From Gynurincola endophyticus (lineage in GTDB: Bacteria; Bacteroidota; Bacteroidia; Chitinophagales; Chitinophagaceae): 64,000 bases of DNA. A program made the position numbers and the translations under genes. Shown here in pieces: positions 36,793 to 43,994 of the stretch. Position 1 is the stretch's first letter. Every line of letters starts with the position of its first letter. The stretch covers positions 1-64,000 of the forward strand of contig NZ_RCWL01000007.1 of NCBI RefSeq assembly GCF_003991195.1. Reading direction: 5' to 3'. The notes under the pieces are model-generated. The model had not been told where the DNA came from. It worked only from the letters and a program-made list of their open reading frames with translations, and made no database searches.

Positions 36793-38087
36793 TGCTGTAT
36801 TATAATCTGAATGATCGTGACGAAAAGGTAGATTTTAAAACTGCGGCTATTAAAGGGCAAGGTAATAAAAAAGGCTTGTTCTTTCCTGAAAAAGTACCGG
36901 TTTTGCCGGCCACCTTCTGGAAACATTTTCATCAACTATCAAAAGCTGAAATGGCTTTTGAAGTATTGCGCCCGTATGTGCAACCTTCATTAACAGAACA
37001 ACAGCTGTTTAATATAGTAGAAGAAACGTTCAACTTTGATATTCCTTTGGTAAACGTCAATGAGAATATTTCTTCACTCGAACTGTTTCATGGTCCTACT
37101 TTAGCTTTTAAAGATGTAGGAGCGCGGTTTATGAGCCGCTGTTTAGGACTGTTTGCGCAAAACAGAGCTGATAAGTTAACAGTATTGGTAGCTACCTCCG
37201 GAGATACCGGCGGTGCTGTTGCCAATGGCTTTTATGATGTGGACGGTGTGGAAGTGATCATCTTGTATCCTTCCGGAAAAGTAAGTGAAGTGCAGGAAAA
37301 ACAGCTCACCACTTTAGGAAAAAATATCCGGGCAATTGAAATTAAAGGAACGTTTGATGATTGTCAGGCATTGGTAAAGCAGGCTTTTGCTGATGAAGAA
37401 CTACAACAAAAATTATTTTTGACTTCTGCAAATTCAATTAATGTTGCCCGTTGGTTACCGCAACAGATGTATTATTTTTTCGCATACCAGCAATGGGAAG
37501 ATTCTGTCAATCCACCGGTCATTTCTGTACCCAGCGGAAATTTCGGAAATATTTGTGCAGGCCTGTTAGCACAACAGTCAGGGTTACCGGTAAAACATTT
37601 TATTGCGGCCTGCAATATCAATGATGTGGTACCCAGATACCTTCGTTCAGGGAAGTATACCCCTCAACCGGCACAGGCTACTTTATCAAATGCCATGGAT
37701 GTAGGCATTCCGAGTAACTTTGTACGCATAGAAGAATTGTTTACACAATCATTACCGTTATTGCAGTCAAACCTTTCAGGTGCCACGGTCACTGATAAAA
37801 TAACTATTGAAACCATTCAGAAAGTATATGCAGCTTATGATTATATGCTTGATCCACACGGAGCAGTAGCTTATAAGGCACTGGAGGATTATCTGAAAAA
37901 TCACCGGGAAGAAAAAGGCATATTCCTCGAAACGGCTCACCCCGTTAAATTTATAAGTACTGTAGAGCAGGCTTTACACAAAAAAATAGCACTGCCCGAA
38001 AGTCTTTCAATATTAATGAAAGCACAAAAAAAAGCTGATCTGCTGGATGTTAGTTATGATGAATTTAAATCATATATTTTGTCTTAA
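36792..38087 (+). CDS. thrC: Threonine synthase
   Basis: 431 residues. PLP lysine in HGPTLAFKDVGARFM (about 97-111), phosphate-binding ATSGDTGGAVANGFY, and SANSINVARWLPQ. It turns O-phosphohomoserine into threonine. It is the last gene of the operon, with a one-base overlap with thrB and a hairpin terminator downstream. Confidence 0.96.
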   Translation: MLYYNLNDRDEKVDFKTAAIKGQGNKKGLFFPEKVPVLPATFWKHFHQLSKAEMAFEVLRPYVQPSLTEQQLFNIVEETFNFDIPLVNVNENISSLELFHGPTLAFKDVGARFMSRCLGLFAQNRADKLTVLVATSGDTGGAVANGFYDVDGVEVIILYPSGKVSEVQEKQLTTLGKNIRAIEIKGTFDDCQALVKQAFADEELQQKLFLTSANSINVARWLPQQMYYFFAYQQWEDSVNPPVISVPSGNFGNICAGLLAQQSGLPVKHFIAACNINDVVPRYLRSGKYTPQPAQATLSNAMDVGIPSNFVRIEELFTQSLPLLQSNLSGATVTDKITIETIQKVYAAYDYMLDPHGAVAYKALEDYLKNHREEKGIFLETAHPVKFISTVEQALHKKIALPESLSILMKAQKKADLLDVSYDEFKSYILS

Positions 38088-38108
38088 GCTGGTTATAAAT
38101 CAAAGCGT

Positions 38109-38133
38109 GGGGAGGATGTGGATCCTCCCTTTT
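38109..38133 (+). terminator. Terminator of the thr operon
   Basis: GGGAGGAT/ATCCTCCC (38110-38117 and 38122-38129) with a 4-nt loop, followed by TTTT. Confidence 0.75.
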
Positions 38134-38222
38134 AATTGATAATGAAAAAAATATATATTGACACTTGATAATAAAAACTTCTTCGATTATGTTTACACTA
38201 TTATAAATTTAATAGCATATTC

Positions 38223-39107
38223 ATGAGATCTTATCCAATGACATTACTGTTGTTGTTTGTGTCTTTCTTCGCGTTGGCAAATGACACAACAAAAGTAGCT
38301 CAGCAACAGGAAGCAGAAAGCAATATCAAATACATCACTGAACCTTCTATTACCTATCAGAACTATATAAAGATTAATGTACCTAAAGGCTTTAAACTAT
38401 TAGACAGAGAAAGTGCAAATTATGTAAGTGAAGAGATTTTTCAGAATCAACCTGATAAAGATTTATTAGGTTTATTGCTGAAAATGGATGAAGAGGAAAA
38501 TATAATTTACTCCGTATACATATCTGAAAATAAAGAAGGCTACATTGAAGACAAGGATGCTTCTAAAATTGACAAGAATGAGATACTAAAAGAACAGCAG
38601 AAAAGCGAGAAGGAATTTTATAAACAAAATCCTGATATTCCTGTAAAGCTCTACTTTACAGGTTGGGGAATGGATCCTGAGTATGATCAGCCTAACCATA
38701 CATTACATTTTGCAAAAGTTTTCCGTGAGGGTAGTAGTGATGAATCGGTATTGAATTATCAATTGTATAAGTTAAACAAGTACGGTTATGTGAATATTAC
38801 AGTAGCGGCTGATACAGCGCTTCTGGGAATGATCAGAGAAGATATTCCGGTATTATATGATATGGTAGCCTATGAAAATCAATCAGGCTACGGTGACTTT
38901 GATCCGAGCACCGGTAGTTATGCACAGTGGACGGTAGGTGGTTTGGTAGCAGGAAAAATTCTGGCCAAAACAGGTATACTGGCACTTATTCTGAAGAATA
39001 TTAAATTAGTACTGATCGGAATAGGCGCTGCTTTTTATGCGATCGTTCGTTTTTTTAAGCGTAAGAAGAAAGATGAAATCATTGTAGAAAACCCTGAGAA
39101 TAATTAA
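38223..39107 (+). CDS. DUF2167 family membrane-anchored protein
   Basis: 294 residues. A signal peptide (ALA-N near residue 19) is followed by the DUF2167 region, which includes INVPKGFKLLDRESA, GYIEDKDASKIDKNEILK, LYFTGWGMDPEYDQPNHTLHFAK and VLNYQLYKLNKYGYVNI. Two hydrophobic segments (about 235-280) and a basic end (RFFKRKKKDE) close the protein, so most of it would face the periplasm. Function is not known. It stands alone with a terminator on each side. Confidence 0.85.
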   Translation: MRSYPMTLLLLFVSFFALANDTTKVAQQQEAESNIKYITEPSITYQNYIKINVPKGFKLLDRESANYVSEEIFQNQPDKDLLGLLLKMDEEENIIYSVYISENKEGYIEDKDASKIDKNEILKEQQKSEKEFYKQNPDIPVKLYFTGWGMDPEYDQPNHTLHFAKVFREGSSDESVLNYQLYKLNKYGYVNITVAADTALLGMIREDIPVLYDMVAYENQSGYGDFDPSTGSYAQWTVGGLVAGKILAKTGILALILKNIKLVLIGIGAAFYAIVRFFKRKKKDEIIVENPENN

Positions 39108-39136
39108 TAGAAATATTTTAGTGAACTTCCTGTATT

Positions 39137-39166
39137 GAGCGGTCTTTGATGACCGCTCTTTTTTTA
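39137..39166 (+). terminator. Terminator of the DUF2167 gene
   Basis: GAGCGGTC/GACCGCTC (39137-39144 and 39151-39158) followed by T7. It lies just before the convergent metallophosphoesterase gene ends at 39171. Confidence 0.88.
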
Positions 39167-39170
39167 TTCA

Positions 39171-39944
39171 CTAATAACCTCTTCTGAGGTTAAGAGCATA
39201 TTCATTGGGCAGAATACTGGTTTCAATGCCCCGCGCTGCTCTTTCAACATCATAATTGAAGCGTATGAACTCAACCTGTATACTGTGCGGATTCCAAACA
39301 GAACTGAATTCATTAAGCGTTATCATTACATAACATCCCCTGATATCTTTATCTTTTGGTTTTCCTACTGAACCGGTGTTCACTGCATGGCGGTAATGAG
39401 GCTGGTTAGCTTTTTCCGTACGTATAATTTTGTGATAAGGCTGATGTGTATGACCAAAGCAAAGAATATCAGCACCGGCTTTTTCCATGATACGTAACAT
39501 GCTTTTATCATCTCTGTCTTCAAAAAGATATTCGTTTATCCTTCTTGGACTGCCATGTACTAAGAGTAATGAGAGTTGCTGATTGTTGAATTGAAATTCA
39601 ATACGGATATGAGCCGGTAGTGATTGTAAATACTTTCGCTGCTCAGGCTTAATCATTTCGTTTGTAAATGCAATAGAGATTGCTCCATTTGCTTTTTCAG
39701 CAGTTGATTTATAAGCACAGCCACAATCATTACCGGCTTGTCCGATACCCCAATCATAGTTGCCGGCAATTGCAGGTATTTTTCTTTTGCGAATTTCTTC
39801 TATTACTTCGTTAGGCCAGATATTGTAACCTACCAGGTCTCCCAGGCAATACAAACTGTCTGGTTGTTTTTTTTCCACATCCTCGAGGAAGGCTTCTAAC
39901 GCCGGCAGGTTAGCATGAATATCACTGAATAATGCAATCTTCAT
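39171..39944 (-). CDS. Calcineurin-like metallophosphoesterase
   Basis: 257 residues. Metal-binding motifs in order: FSDIHANLPALEAFL (D-x-H), LGDLVGYN (GD), GNYDWG (GN-D), LVHGSP (H) and GHTHQPY (GH-H). This matches the DUF2851/YfcE-like single-domain phosphoesterases; substrate unknown (nucleotide or phospho-ester). A run of Cys (NDCGCAYKS) after the GNYD motif is unusual for a metallophosphatase. It lies 22 bp after the DUF6428 gene on the same strand and may belong to the ArsR-controlled unit. Confidence 0.88.
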   Translation of the reverse strand: MKIALFSDIHANLPALEAFLEDVEKKQPDSLYCLGDLVGYNIWPNEVIEEIRKRKIPAIAGNYDWGIGQAGNDCGCAYKSTAEKANGAISIAFTNEMIKPEQRKYLQSLPAHIRIEFQFNNQQLSLLLVHGSPRRINEYLFEDRDDKSMLRIMEKAGADILCFGHTHQPYHKIIRTEKANQPHYRHAVNTGSVGKPKDKDIRGCYVMITLNEFSSVWNPHSIQVEFIRFNYDVERAARGIETSILPNEYALNLRRGY

Positions 39945-39966
39945 ATAATTTTTTGCAGATGATAAG

Positions 39967-40431
39967 TTAGCAGTTACCCGGGTTTCCGGTACAGCAAGGT
40001 TGATGTTGAGATACTATGGATGTGTTATTAACTGATGGGGTTATACCGCAGGCATCATTTGCCAGACAGGCAGTTCTTTTATTTTTTAAGATGAAGTGTT
40101 TGCCGTTAAAGTCGAGTTCATATCTGCCAATGGTTTCGGCCTGATATTCAACCTCTATTTCTGCTTCGCCAATACCTAATTTTTCCTCAGAGAGTTGAAT
40201 GATATTTAGTAGTTTGTCAGGTTTTAAACGATGTTCGTAATCATCTGCATTCCATAGTTGAAAGTTTACTGTTTTTTCATTTCTGATAGTGCCACCGCAA
40301 TCAATAAAATTCCTGGTTATTATTCCCACTTCTGTAACATGAAAGTGTTCAGGCACAAATATTCCGTTCTCCAGTTGAAATTCAACATTATTCAGAGAAG
40401 GCAGAATTTGTTTAATAGTTGATAGTTTCAT
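39967..40431 (-). CDS. DUF6428 family protein
   Basis: 154 residues. The pattern VEFQLENGIFVPEHFHVTEVG, FIDCGGTIRNEKTVNFQLW and DDYEHRL is that of DUF6428, which is found in Bacteroidota beside ArsR regulators and arsenic genes. The C-terminal part has several Cys (CLANDACG, then CCTGNPGNC at the end) that could bind a metal or arsenite. It is cytoplasmic by sequence. A perfect palindromic operator lies 22 bp upstream of the ATG, so it probably has its own ArsR-controlled promoter besides being downstream of arsR. Confidence 0.8.
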   Translation of the reverse strand: MKLSTIKQILPSLNNVEFQLENGIFVPEHFHVTEVGIITRNFIDCGGTIRNEKTVNFQLWNADDYEHRLKPDKLLNIIQLSEEKLGIGEAEIEVEYQAETIGRYELDFNGKHFILKNKRTACLANDACGITPSVNNTSIVSQHQPCCTGNPGNC

Positions 40432-40452
40432 ATATGTAATTTTTTTAGTAAT

Positions 40453-40468
40453 ATCGCAATATTGCGAT
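40453..40468. promoter_or_regulatory. ArsR operator in front of the DUF6428 gene
   Basis: A perfect 16-bp palindrome ATCGCAATATTGCGAT lies between the arsR stop and the DUF6428 start. It matches the site upstream of arsR in 14 of 16 positions. Confidence 0.65.
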
Positions 40469-40488
40469 GATGTGTTTCAAAAAAATGC

Positions 40489-40818
40489 TTAGCAGCATTG
40501 GTTGATATTTATATCCTGATCAAAAAAGCGGCTGAAAACTTTCCGAACTTTTTGCCATTTTTTTTCGTCGATACAGTAACAAACAGATTTTCCTTCTATG
40601 GTTCCTTTAATAATACCAATATTCTTAAGTTCTTTCAGGTGTTGTGAAATAGTAGCCTGGGCCAGGCCCAACTCATCTACTAAATCATTGCAAATACATG
40701 CTTTTTGATGAATAATGTGTTGTAGGATAGCTATTCTGGCAGGATGCCCCAGTACTTTAAAAAAAGATGCTATTTCATTCTGTTCAGCAGTATGAATAGC
40801 TGTTTTAGTTATTCCCAT
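40489..40818 (-). CDS. arsR: ArsR/SmtB family repressor
   Basis: 109 residues. A winged-helix HTH is visible (about 45-66: LVDELGLAQATISQHLKELKNIGII) with the metal motif KACICNDL just before it (Cys41, Cys43), the position used by ArsR and SmtB type-alpha3 sensors. More Cys lie in CYC and at the C-terminus (QCC). It should leave DNA when As(III), Sb(III) or another soft metal binds. It is flanked by two near-identical palindromes. No arsenite pump or arsenate reductase is in the group, so the inducing metal is uncertain. Confidence 0.92.
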   Translation of the reverse strand: MGITKTAIHTAEQNEIASFFKVLGHPARIAILQHIIHQKACICNDLVDELGLAQATISQHLKELKNIGIIKGTIEGKSVCYCIDEKKWQKVRKVFSRFFDQDININQCC

Positions 40819-40831
40819 ACGTTATTTTAAT

Positions 40832-40847
40832 ATTGCAATATTACGAT
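40832..40847. promoter_or_regulatory. ArsR operator in front of arsR
   Basis: ATTGCAATATTACGAT, 14 bp upstream of the arsR ATG, is an imperfect palindrome with the same core as the site at 40453-40468. It fits autorepression. Confidence 0.6.
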
Positions 40848-40890
40848 ATTAAATGAATGCGGCAAATTATTTTTGCAAAGATTCTTCCAC

Positions 40891-40917
40891 AAAAAAAGAT
40901 GGCCTTCGCAGACCACC
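40891..40917 (-). terminator. Terminator of the SAM-riboswitch operon
   Basis: On the minus strand GGTGGTC pairs with GGCCATC (two G-U pairs) and is followed by T7. It lies 40 bp past the hom stop and upstream of arsR. Confidence 0.75.
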
Positions 40918-40956
40918 TTATTCTATTTAATAAAACACCGCAATTTATATTGATTA

Positions 40957-42216
40957 CTAATCGAGAATACCTGCTAATTGTAAGCTTTTTTGTTTAAGTT
41001 TTCTTACTGCAACGTCTTCTATAATGGCTTTTGGAGCTAGTATCAGTGACGTATTGTTTTCTTTCCACCAGGTGGTGTTTTTTATTTCAGAGAAGGGGAG
41101 TACACCTACAAGATACTTTCTTTCTTTATCGGCATGCCATTCTTCAATCCATTCAAATTTATCTTTAGGGATATACTTAATGTCGTCAAAACTCAGGAAT
41201 ACTTTTACGTGATATTCGTCTGTTAATTCTAATGGGCTATGATGATAAAGCTTTTTATACTCGTATTGATACTGGTACCTTAAAGCAGATATGTCTGACA
41301 ATACAGCTGATGCGGTAGGGAAGCTACCGGCACCTTTTCCGTAGAAGAACTGTTTGTCTGCAAATCCTGATTCAATCACCACTCCATTGTATTCGTTTTT
41401 AACGAAACTCAGGTGATCATCTTTTTCAACAAATTGTGGTAACACGAAGGCTGCTACTTTACCATTGTTTAATTTTTGTGCTGATGCTACCAGTTTAATA
41501 TCGAGGTTCTTTTCTCTTGCCACCAATGCATCTGCCGCATGTATATTACGGATACCATTAAAAACAATATCGGAATATTGTGCGGTAATGCCATATGCAT
41601 GCGTTAGTAAAAAACTCCATTTGTACACTGCATCATAGCCGTCTACATCAAGTGATGGGTCTGATTCTGCAAAACCTAATTGTTGCGCAAGTAATAAAGC
41701 CGATTTGAAATCGAGTTTCTCTTCGAACATTTTGGTTAAGATAAAATTGGTTGATCCGTTTACAATAGCTTTAATAGAGTGTAACAGATCATTGTCATAG
41801 TATTCTTCGAGGTTTCTGATAACAGGGATGGAAGCACATGCCGCCGCTTCATATAAAAATGATTTGCCTGTATCTTTTTGCAGTTGTAATAAACTGTTTA
41901 AGTTTTCTGAGATCATTTTTTTTGAAGCAGATACTACATGTTTTCCGTTTTTTAAGGCAGTACTTACGATCTGAAATGCAGCATCTGCTTCATTAATTAC
42001 TTCTACTATTACATTGATAGAAGAGTCGTTTAATATTTCGTCTTTATCGGTGGTGAATAATTCATCAGGTGCATTTCTTTTTTTACCTGCATCTTTGATA
42101 CATACTTTTTTAATGGATGCTTTTAATGAAGGTGTTTGTTGTAACACTTTATACAAACCTTCACCTACTACACCAAAACCGAATAATCCTATTGTAAGTT
42201 GTTTATGATTGTCCAT
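40957..42216 (-). CDS. hom: Homoserine dehydrogenase (monofunctional, SAM-riboswitch controlled)
   Basis: 419 residues, with no kinase domain. NAD-binding GLFGFGVVG is at residues 10-18; VNGSTNFIL and AESDPSLDVDGYDAVYK carry the substrate and catalytic residues (Asp and Lys). The C-terminal third (about 330-419) is a small extra domain that may be regulatory. It reduces aspartate semialdehyde to homoserine. It is the second such activity in this window, after ThrA. It lies 18 bp after the QueF-like gene and behind a SAM-I riboswitch, so it should feed methionine synthesis. Confidence 0.94.
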   Translation of the reverse strand: MDNHKQLTIGLFGFGVVGEGLYKVLQQTPSLKASIKKVCIKDAGKKRNAPDELFTTDKDEILNDSSINVIVEVINEADAAFQIVSTALKNGKHVVSASKKMISENLNSLLQLQKDTGKSFLYEAAACASIPVIRNLEEYYDNDLLHSIKAIVNGSTNFILTKMFEEKLDFKSALLLAQQLGFAESDPSLDVDGYDAVYKWSFLLTHAYGITAQYSDIVFNGIRNIHAADALVAREKNLDIKLVASAQKLNNGKVAAFVLPQFVEKDDHLSFVKNEYNGVVIESGFADKQFFYGKGAGSFPTASAVLSDISALRYQYQYEYKKLYHHSPLELTDEYHVKVFLSFDDIKYIPKDKFEWIEEWHADKERKYLVGVLPFSEIKNTTWWKENNTSLILAPKAIIEDVAVRKLKQKSLQLAGILD

Positions 42217-42234
42217 TGTTAATTTTTTTGTTGA

Positions 42235-42660
42235 TTACCATTGATCTTCTATTCCACCCCAGTCATTAAACTCTTCGTTACCGCCTCTGGCTTTCCAGTC
42301 TGAATCGATGGTGAGTTTAGAACTGATACCTCCTCTCGGATTGCAAATCATGACAAGGCGTAGTCGTTCCGGTTGGTATACATTCATTAAGTCATTGTAA
42401 ATAATATTAATGAGGCGCTCATAAGAAGCTACAATATCTCTCAGTTGAAAAACATATTGTTTGAGAGATTTTAATTCGATAACATGTTTTCCCGGATAGA
42501 AAGTTAGATAGATAACAGCAAAGTCTGGCTGCTCTTTTACTCCCAGAAAAGTAAATTCGGGAATCTTAATTTTGATCTCGTACGCTTGTTGAGACGGATT
42601 GGGTATCGCTTGCAGATAAGCAGCGTCAATGTCTTTGTACGTCTTTAATAATGTTGGCAT
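42235..42660 (-). CDS. QueF-like protein without the catalytic cysteine
   Basis: 141 residues of the T-fold. Segments IPEFTFLGVKEQPDFAVIYL (34-52), IELKSLKQYVF, YERLINIIYNDL (80-91) and NPRGGIS (107-113) match 7-cyano-7-deazaguanine reductase QueF. In B. subtilis QueF the nucleophile is Cys55 in SLCPKTGQPDF; here the same place is Gly40. Asp46 (Asp62 of QueF) and Glu81 (Glu97) are kept, while His96 is Tyr80. So the purine-type pocket may remain but nitrile reduction should not be possible. It is the first gene behind a SAM-I riboswitch and lies 18 bp before hom. I infer a function in methionine or SAM metabolism, not in queuosine synthesis; annotation as queF would be misleading. Confidence 0.8.
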   Translation of the reverse strand: MPTLLKTYKDIDAAYLQAIPNPSQQAYEIKIKIPEFTFLGVKEQPDFAVIYLTFYPGKHVIELKSLKQYVFQLRDIVASYERLINIIYNDLMNVYQPERLRLVMICNPRGGISSKLTIDSDWKARGGNEEFNDWGGIEDQW

Positions 42661-42732
42661 TGTTAAACAGTATTAACCTTAAATGTTATGACAGGAATAC
42701 TATTAAGAAGAAAGTCCGATGGGAAACACTTA

Positions 42733-42767
42733 TAAAAAAAGCGCTTCCAACATCGTCAGAAGCGCTT
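42733..42767 (-). terminator. Riboswitch expression-platform terminator
   Basis: On the minus strand AAGCGCTTC/GAAGCGCTT (42767-42759 and 42747-42739) is followed by T7. It lies between the SAM-I aptamer and the QueF-like gene. The TCTGAC at its left arm (42760-42755) can instead pair with GTCAGA next to aptamer helix P1 (42819-42814), which would break the terminator. Confidence 0.88.
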
Positions 42768-42817
42768 AATATCGTAGATACACGGAAGTGTATAGCGTAT
42801 GTAAAGCTTAGCATCTG

Positions 42818-42931
42818 ACTTATCTGTCCCGATTATCCATCGGGATGGAGTTGGCACCTTATCCCCAACAATGTTGGAGGTAGGTTGTCAAGGCTTCAAC
42901 GGGCCATTTCCCTCAGCCTTTCTTGATAAGT
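42818..42931 (-). ncRNA. SAM-I riboswitch (S-box) aptamer
   Basis: Read on the minus strand, the conserved blocks are in order: P1 ACTTATC, then AAGAAAGGCTGAGGGAAA, TGGCCC, GAAGCCTTGACAACC, then GGGGATAAGGTGCCAACTCC, and a closing stem CATCCCGATGGATAATCGGG ending in CAGATAAGT, which re-forms P1. These match the S-box consensus in sequence and spacing. Binding of S-adenosylmethionine should stabilise P1 and favour the downstream terminator, so the operon is off when SAM is plentiful. It controls the QueF-like gene and hom. Confidence 0.95.
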
Positions 42932-42949
42932 AGTATTCAAGAACTGGTG

Positions 42950-42982
42950 CAAAGTTAACGTCTGCTAAACGAATTTTCCAAA
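42950..42982 (-). promoter_or_regulatory. Promoter of the SAM-riboswitch operon
   Basis: On the minus strand TTTG (42982-42979), 21 bp, then TAACTTTG (42957-42950). The predicted start near 42944 lies about 13 nt before the aptamer. Confidence 0.7.
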
Positions 42983-43255
42983 TAATAATTTAAATTAAAT
43001 GTATTTGGCTGATTATCAGTCTGTTTTAAAATGTCGATTTTTTTTCGTATCTTATTAGAAGGAGTTGTTATTATTCCACATTGTAGAAAATAAAAGGCGT
43101 ACACAGGGTGTTCTGCCCTGTTATTTTTGGTTGGAGGTAGAGTTACTCCGTGCCATTAATACCACCATGAATATGGCTGAAAACTTTCATCCGTAAGAAC
43201 GGATTTTAATCTTATTTCTTCCCTGATTATGAAGCGCCTGAAACGGAACTAAATA
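42983..43255. other. Gene-free stretch between the riboswitch promoter and the porin gene
   Basis: About 270 bp without a supported gene. A hairpin ACAGGG/CCCTGT followed by TATTTTT lies near 43098-43122 (+ strand) and resembles a terminator, but no + strand gene precedes it. The rest is AT-rich and unremarkable. Confidence 0.4.
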
Positions 43256-43286
43256 AAAAAGCCGCCTGTTTTATAACAGGCGGCTT
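43251..43286 (-). terminator. Terminator of the outer-membrane beta-barrel gene
   Basis: A 12-bp perfect stem AAGCCGCCTGTT/AACAGGCGGCTT (43259-43270 and 43275-43286) followed on the minus strand by a T-rich run. Confidence 0.88.
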
Positions 43287-43304
43287 TTATGATGAGTTTT
43301 AAAA

Positions 43305-43910
43305 TTAAAACTTGTAACCTAAAGAAACACCAAATACGGTATTGTTCAGTTTGTTGTTACTGTCTCCATTGTTTAAAATATTACCCATACCCAATTGTGC
43401 ATTTAACTGTGCAGATAAACCATTGGCCAGTTGATAACCGAATAATAAGTTTCCACCGAAATCCATTGCTTTATATACTTCATCTTTACCGAATTTTACA
43501 TCGGTTTCAGCATTGCCAAGTTTAGCTTTACCTCCCACACCGTAAGCTGCGTATGGTCCTACTCCTAACAATAAATTACCGGTACCTAATTCTGGTTTGT
43601 ATAAAAAGTTAACAGGAAGTTCAATGTAATTTAAAGTAGTACTGGCATCAACATTCTTTGCTTTAGAACCTTTGGTGGTATACAATAAACCGGGTTGAAT
43701 AAAAAATTCATCGGCCAGATTGATATCGGCAGTAACACCTGCATTAAATCCTGTCAAAAGTTTGCCGTCCGTGCTAATACTTGCAATTTTTCCATTCAGG
43801 TTAGAGAAGTTAACACCTGCTCTAACACCCCATTGTACCTGTGAGAAAGCTGCATTGGTAAATAACATACCGGTCAGTGCAAACGCTAAAGTTTTGAATT
43901 TTAGTTTCAT
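43305..43910 (-). CDS. Outer-membrane beta-barrel protein (porin/PorT-like family)
   Basis: 201 residues. A signal peptide ends at AAFS-Q (about 23). The mature chain QWGVRAGVNFSNLNG... has the repeated short amphipathic strands of a small eight-stranded barrel and ends in NNTVFGVSLGYKF with a terminal Phe, as outer-membrane proteins do. The family is common in Bacteroidota with no assigned function. I start at the ATG at 43910, which gives the signal peptide; the frame is open 39 bp further. Confidence 0.85.
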   Translation of the reverse strand: MKLKFKTLAFALTGMLFTNAAFSQVQWGVRAGVNFSNLNGKIASISTDGKLLTGFNAGVTADINLADEFFIQPGLLYTTKGSKAKNVDASTTLNYIELPVNFLYKPELGTGNLLLGVGPYAAYGVGGKAKLGNAETDVKFGKDEVYKAMDFGGNLLFGYQLANGLSAQLNAQLGMGNILNNGDSNNKLNNTVFGVSLGYKF

Positions 43911-43994
43911 AAGAATTACTTTAAAATTTAGCACAAAATAGTGCTTCAATTATTACGAAAAAGTTAAAACTGTTCTGATCAAGAATAGATCAGA

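Noticed and set aside
39171-40818. A full arsenic resistance operon
   Set aside because: No arsenite transporter or arsenate reductase is in the unit or nearby.
42235-42660. Naming the gene queF (preQ0 reductase)
   Set aside because: The nucleophile Cys is Gly and there is no other queuosine gene nearby; the fold name is kept, the function is not.
43098-43122. A terminator for a small RNA gene on the + strand
   Set aside because: The hairpin with T-rich end is real, but no promoter or conserved RNA could be seen upstream.
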